DNA from: Deltaproteobacteria bacterium
GTDB taxonomy: Bacteria > Myxococcota > UBA727 > JABDBI01
DNA length: 11,518 bases
NCBI GenBank assembly: GCA_016764955.1
Contig: JAESQZ010000245.1
Location: 1-11,518 of the forward strand
Direction: 5' to 3'
Below the pieces are notes generated by a model, which ran no database searches, was not told the origin of the DNA, and saw only the letters and a list, made by a program, of their open reading frames with translations. Below are positions 11,461-11,518 of the stretch, in pieces. The position numbers and the translations under genes are program-made. Numbering within the stretch: the first letter of the stretch is position 1; each line of letters begins with the position of its first letter.

Positions 11461-11518
11461 CTTTAGCTCCGTCGTCGCATCCAGGAGGCTTCGCAAAGAA
11501 TATTTGACAACATAGACC

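Overview
This window holds a bacterial chromosomal replication origin and the housekeeping genes around it. The gene content (SecA, KsgA, a KamA-family radical SAM enzyme, DnaN, RsmG, ParA, ParB, YgfZ, CysRS) is that of a Gram-negative, proteobacterium-like organism. Short palindromic repeats and a DnaN N-terminus of the 'KKNTMPILAHVLLEA' type suggest a delta-proteobacterial/Bdellovibrionota-like lineage, but I cannot fix the taxon from sequence alone.

Layout. Bases 3-2309 (+): the C-terminus of SecA, then ksgA and kamA in a tight overlapping run. Bases 2315-3712 (-): dnaN followed by a small membrane-anchored protein, converging on kamA. Bases 3755-4266: oriC, with 20 exact copies of the 9-mer TTTTCCACA/TGTGGAAAA, one near-copy, 12 GATC sites and an AT-only tract inside a perfect inverted repeat. 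No dnaA is next to it. Bases 4247-6539 (+): rsmG-parA-parB, with a perfect parS in the last codons of rsmG. Bases 6540-6972: non-coding, with two inverted copies of a 77-bp two-hairpin repeat, a 9-bp-stem hairpin and a second parS. Bases 6973-8130 (-): a class V aminotransferase whose 5' end overlaps the divergent ygfZ. Bases 8109-10267 (+): ygfZ, tRNA-Lys(UUU) and cysS packed without gaps. Bases 10268-10503: non-coding, with a third repeat copy and four small hairpins. Bases 10504-11460 (-): tRNA-Gly(GCC), overlapped by the 3' end of a winged-helix protein gene that carries a diverged fourth repeat copy.

How it fits together. DnaA boxes plus an AT-rich tract form the origin; dnaN supplies the clamp; ParA, ParB and two nearby parS sites segregate the newly copied origin. 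Strand composition appears to switch at the origin: C-rich top strand on the left, G-rich on the right, as expected for a bidirectional origin.

The oddest signals are three. First, the origin has an unusually dense, about 11-bp-phased DnaA-box array interlocked with GATC sites. Second, two protein genes (ygfZ and the winged-helix gene) both end inside a tRNA gene, each using the TAG of the tRNA D-loop as stop, and each has a consensus TTGACA promoter for that tRNA within its coding tail. Third, palindromic repeats appear to have been captured in frame in the same two genes.
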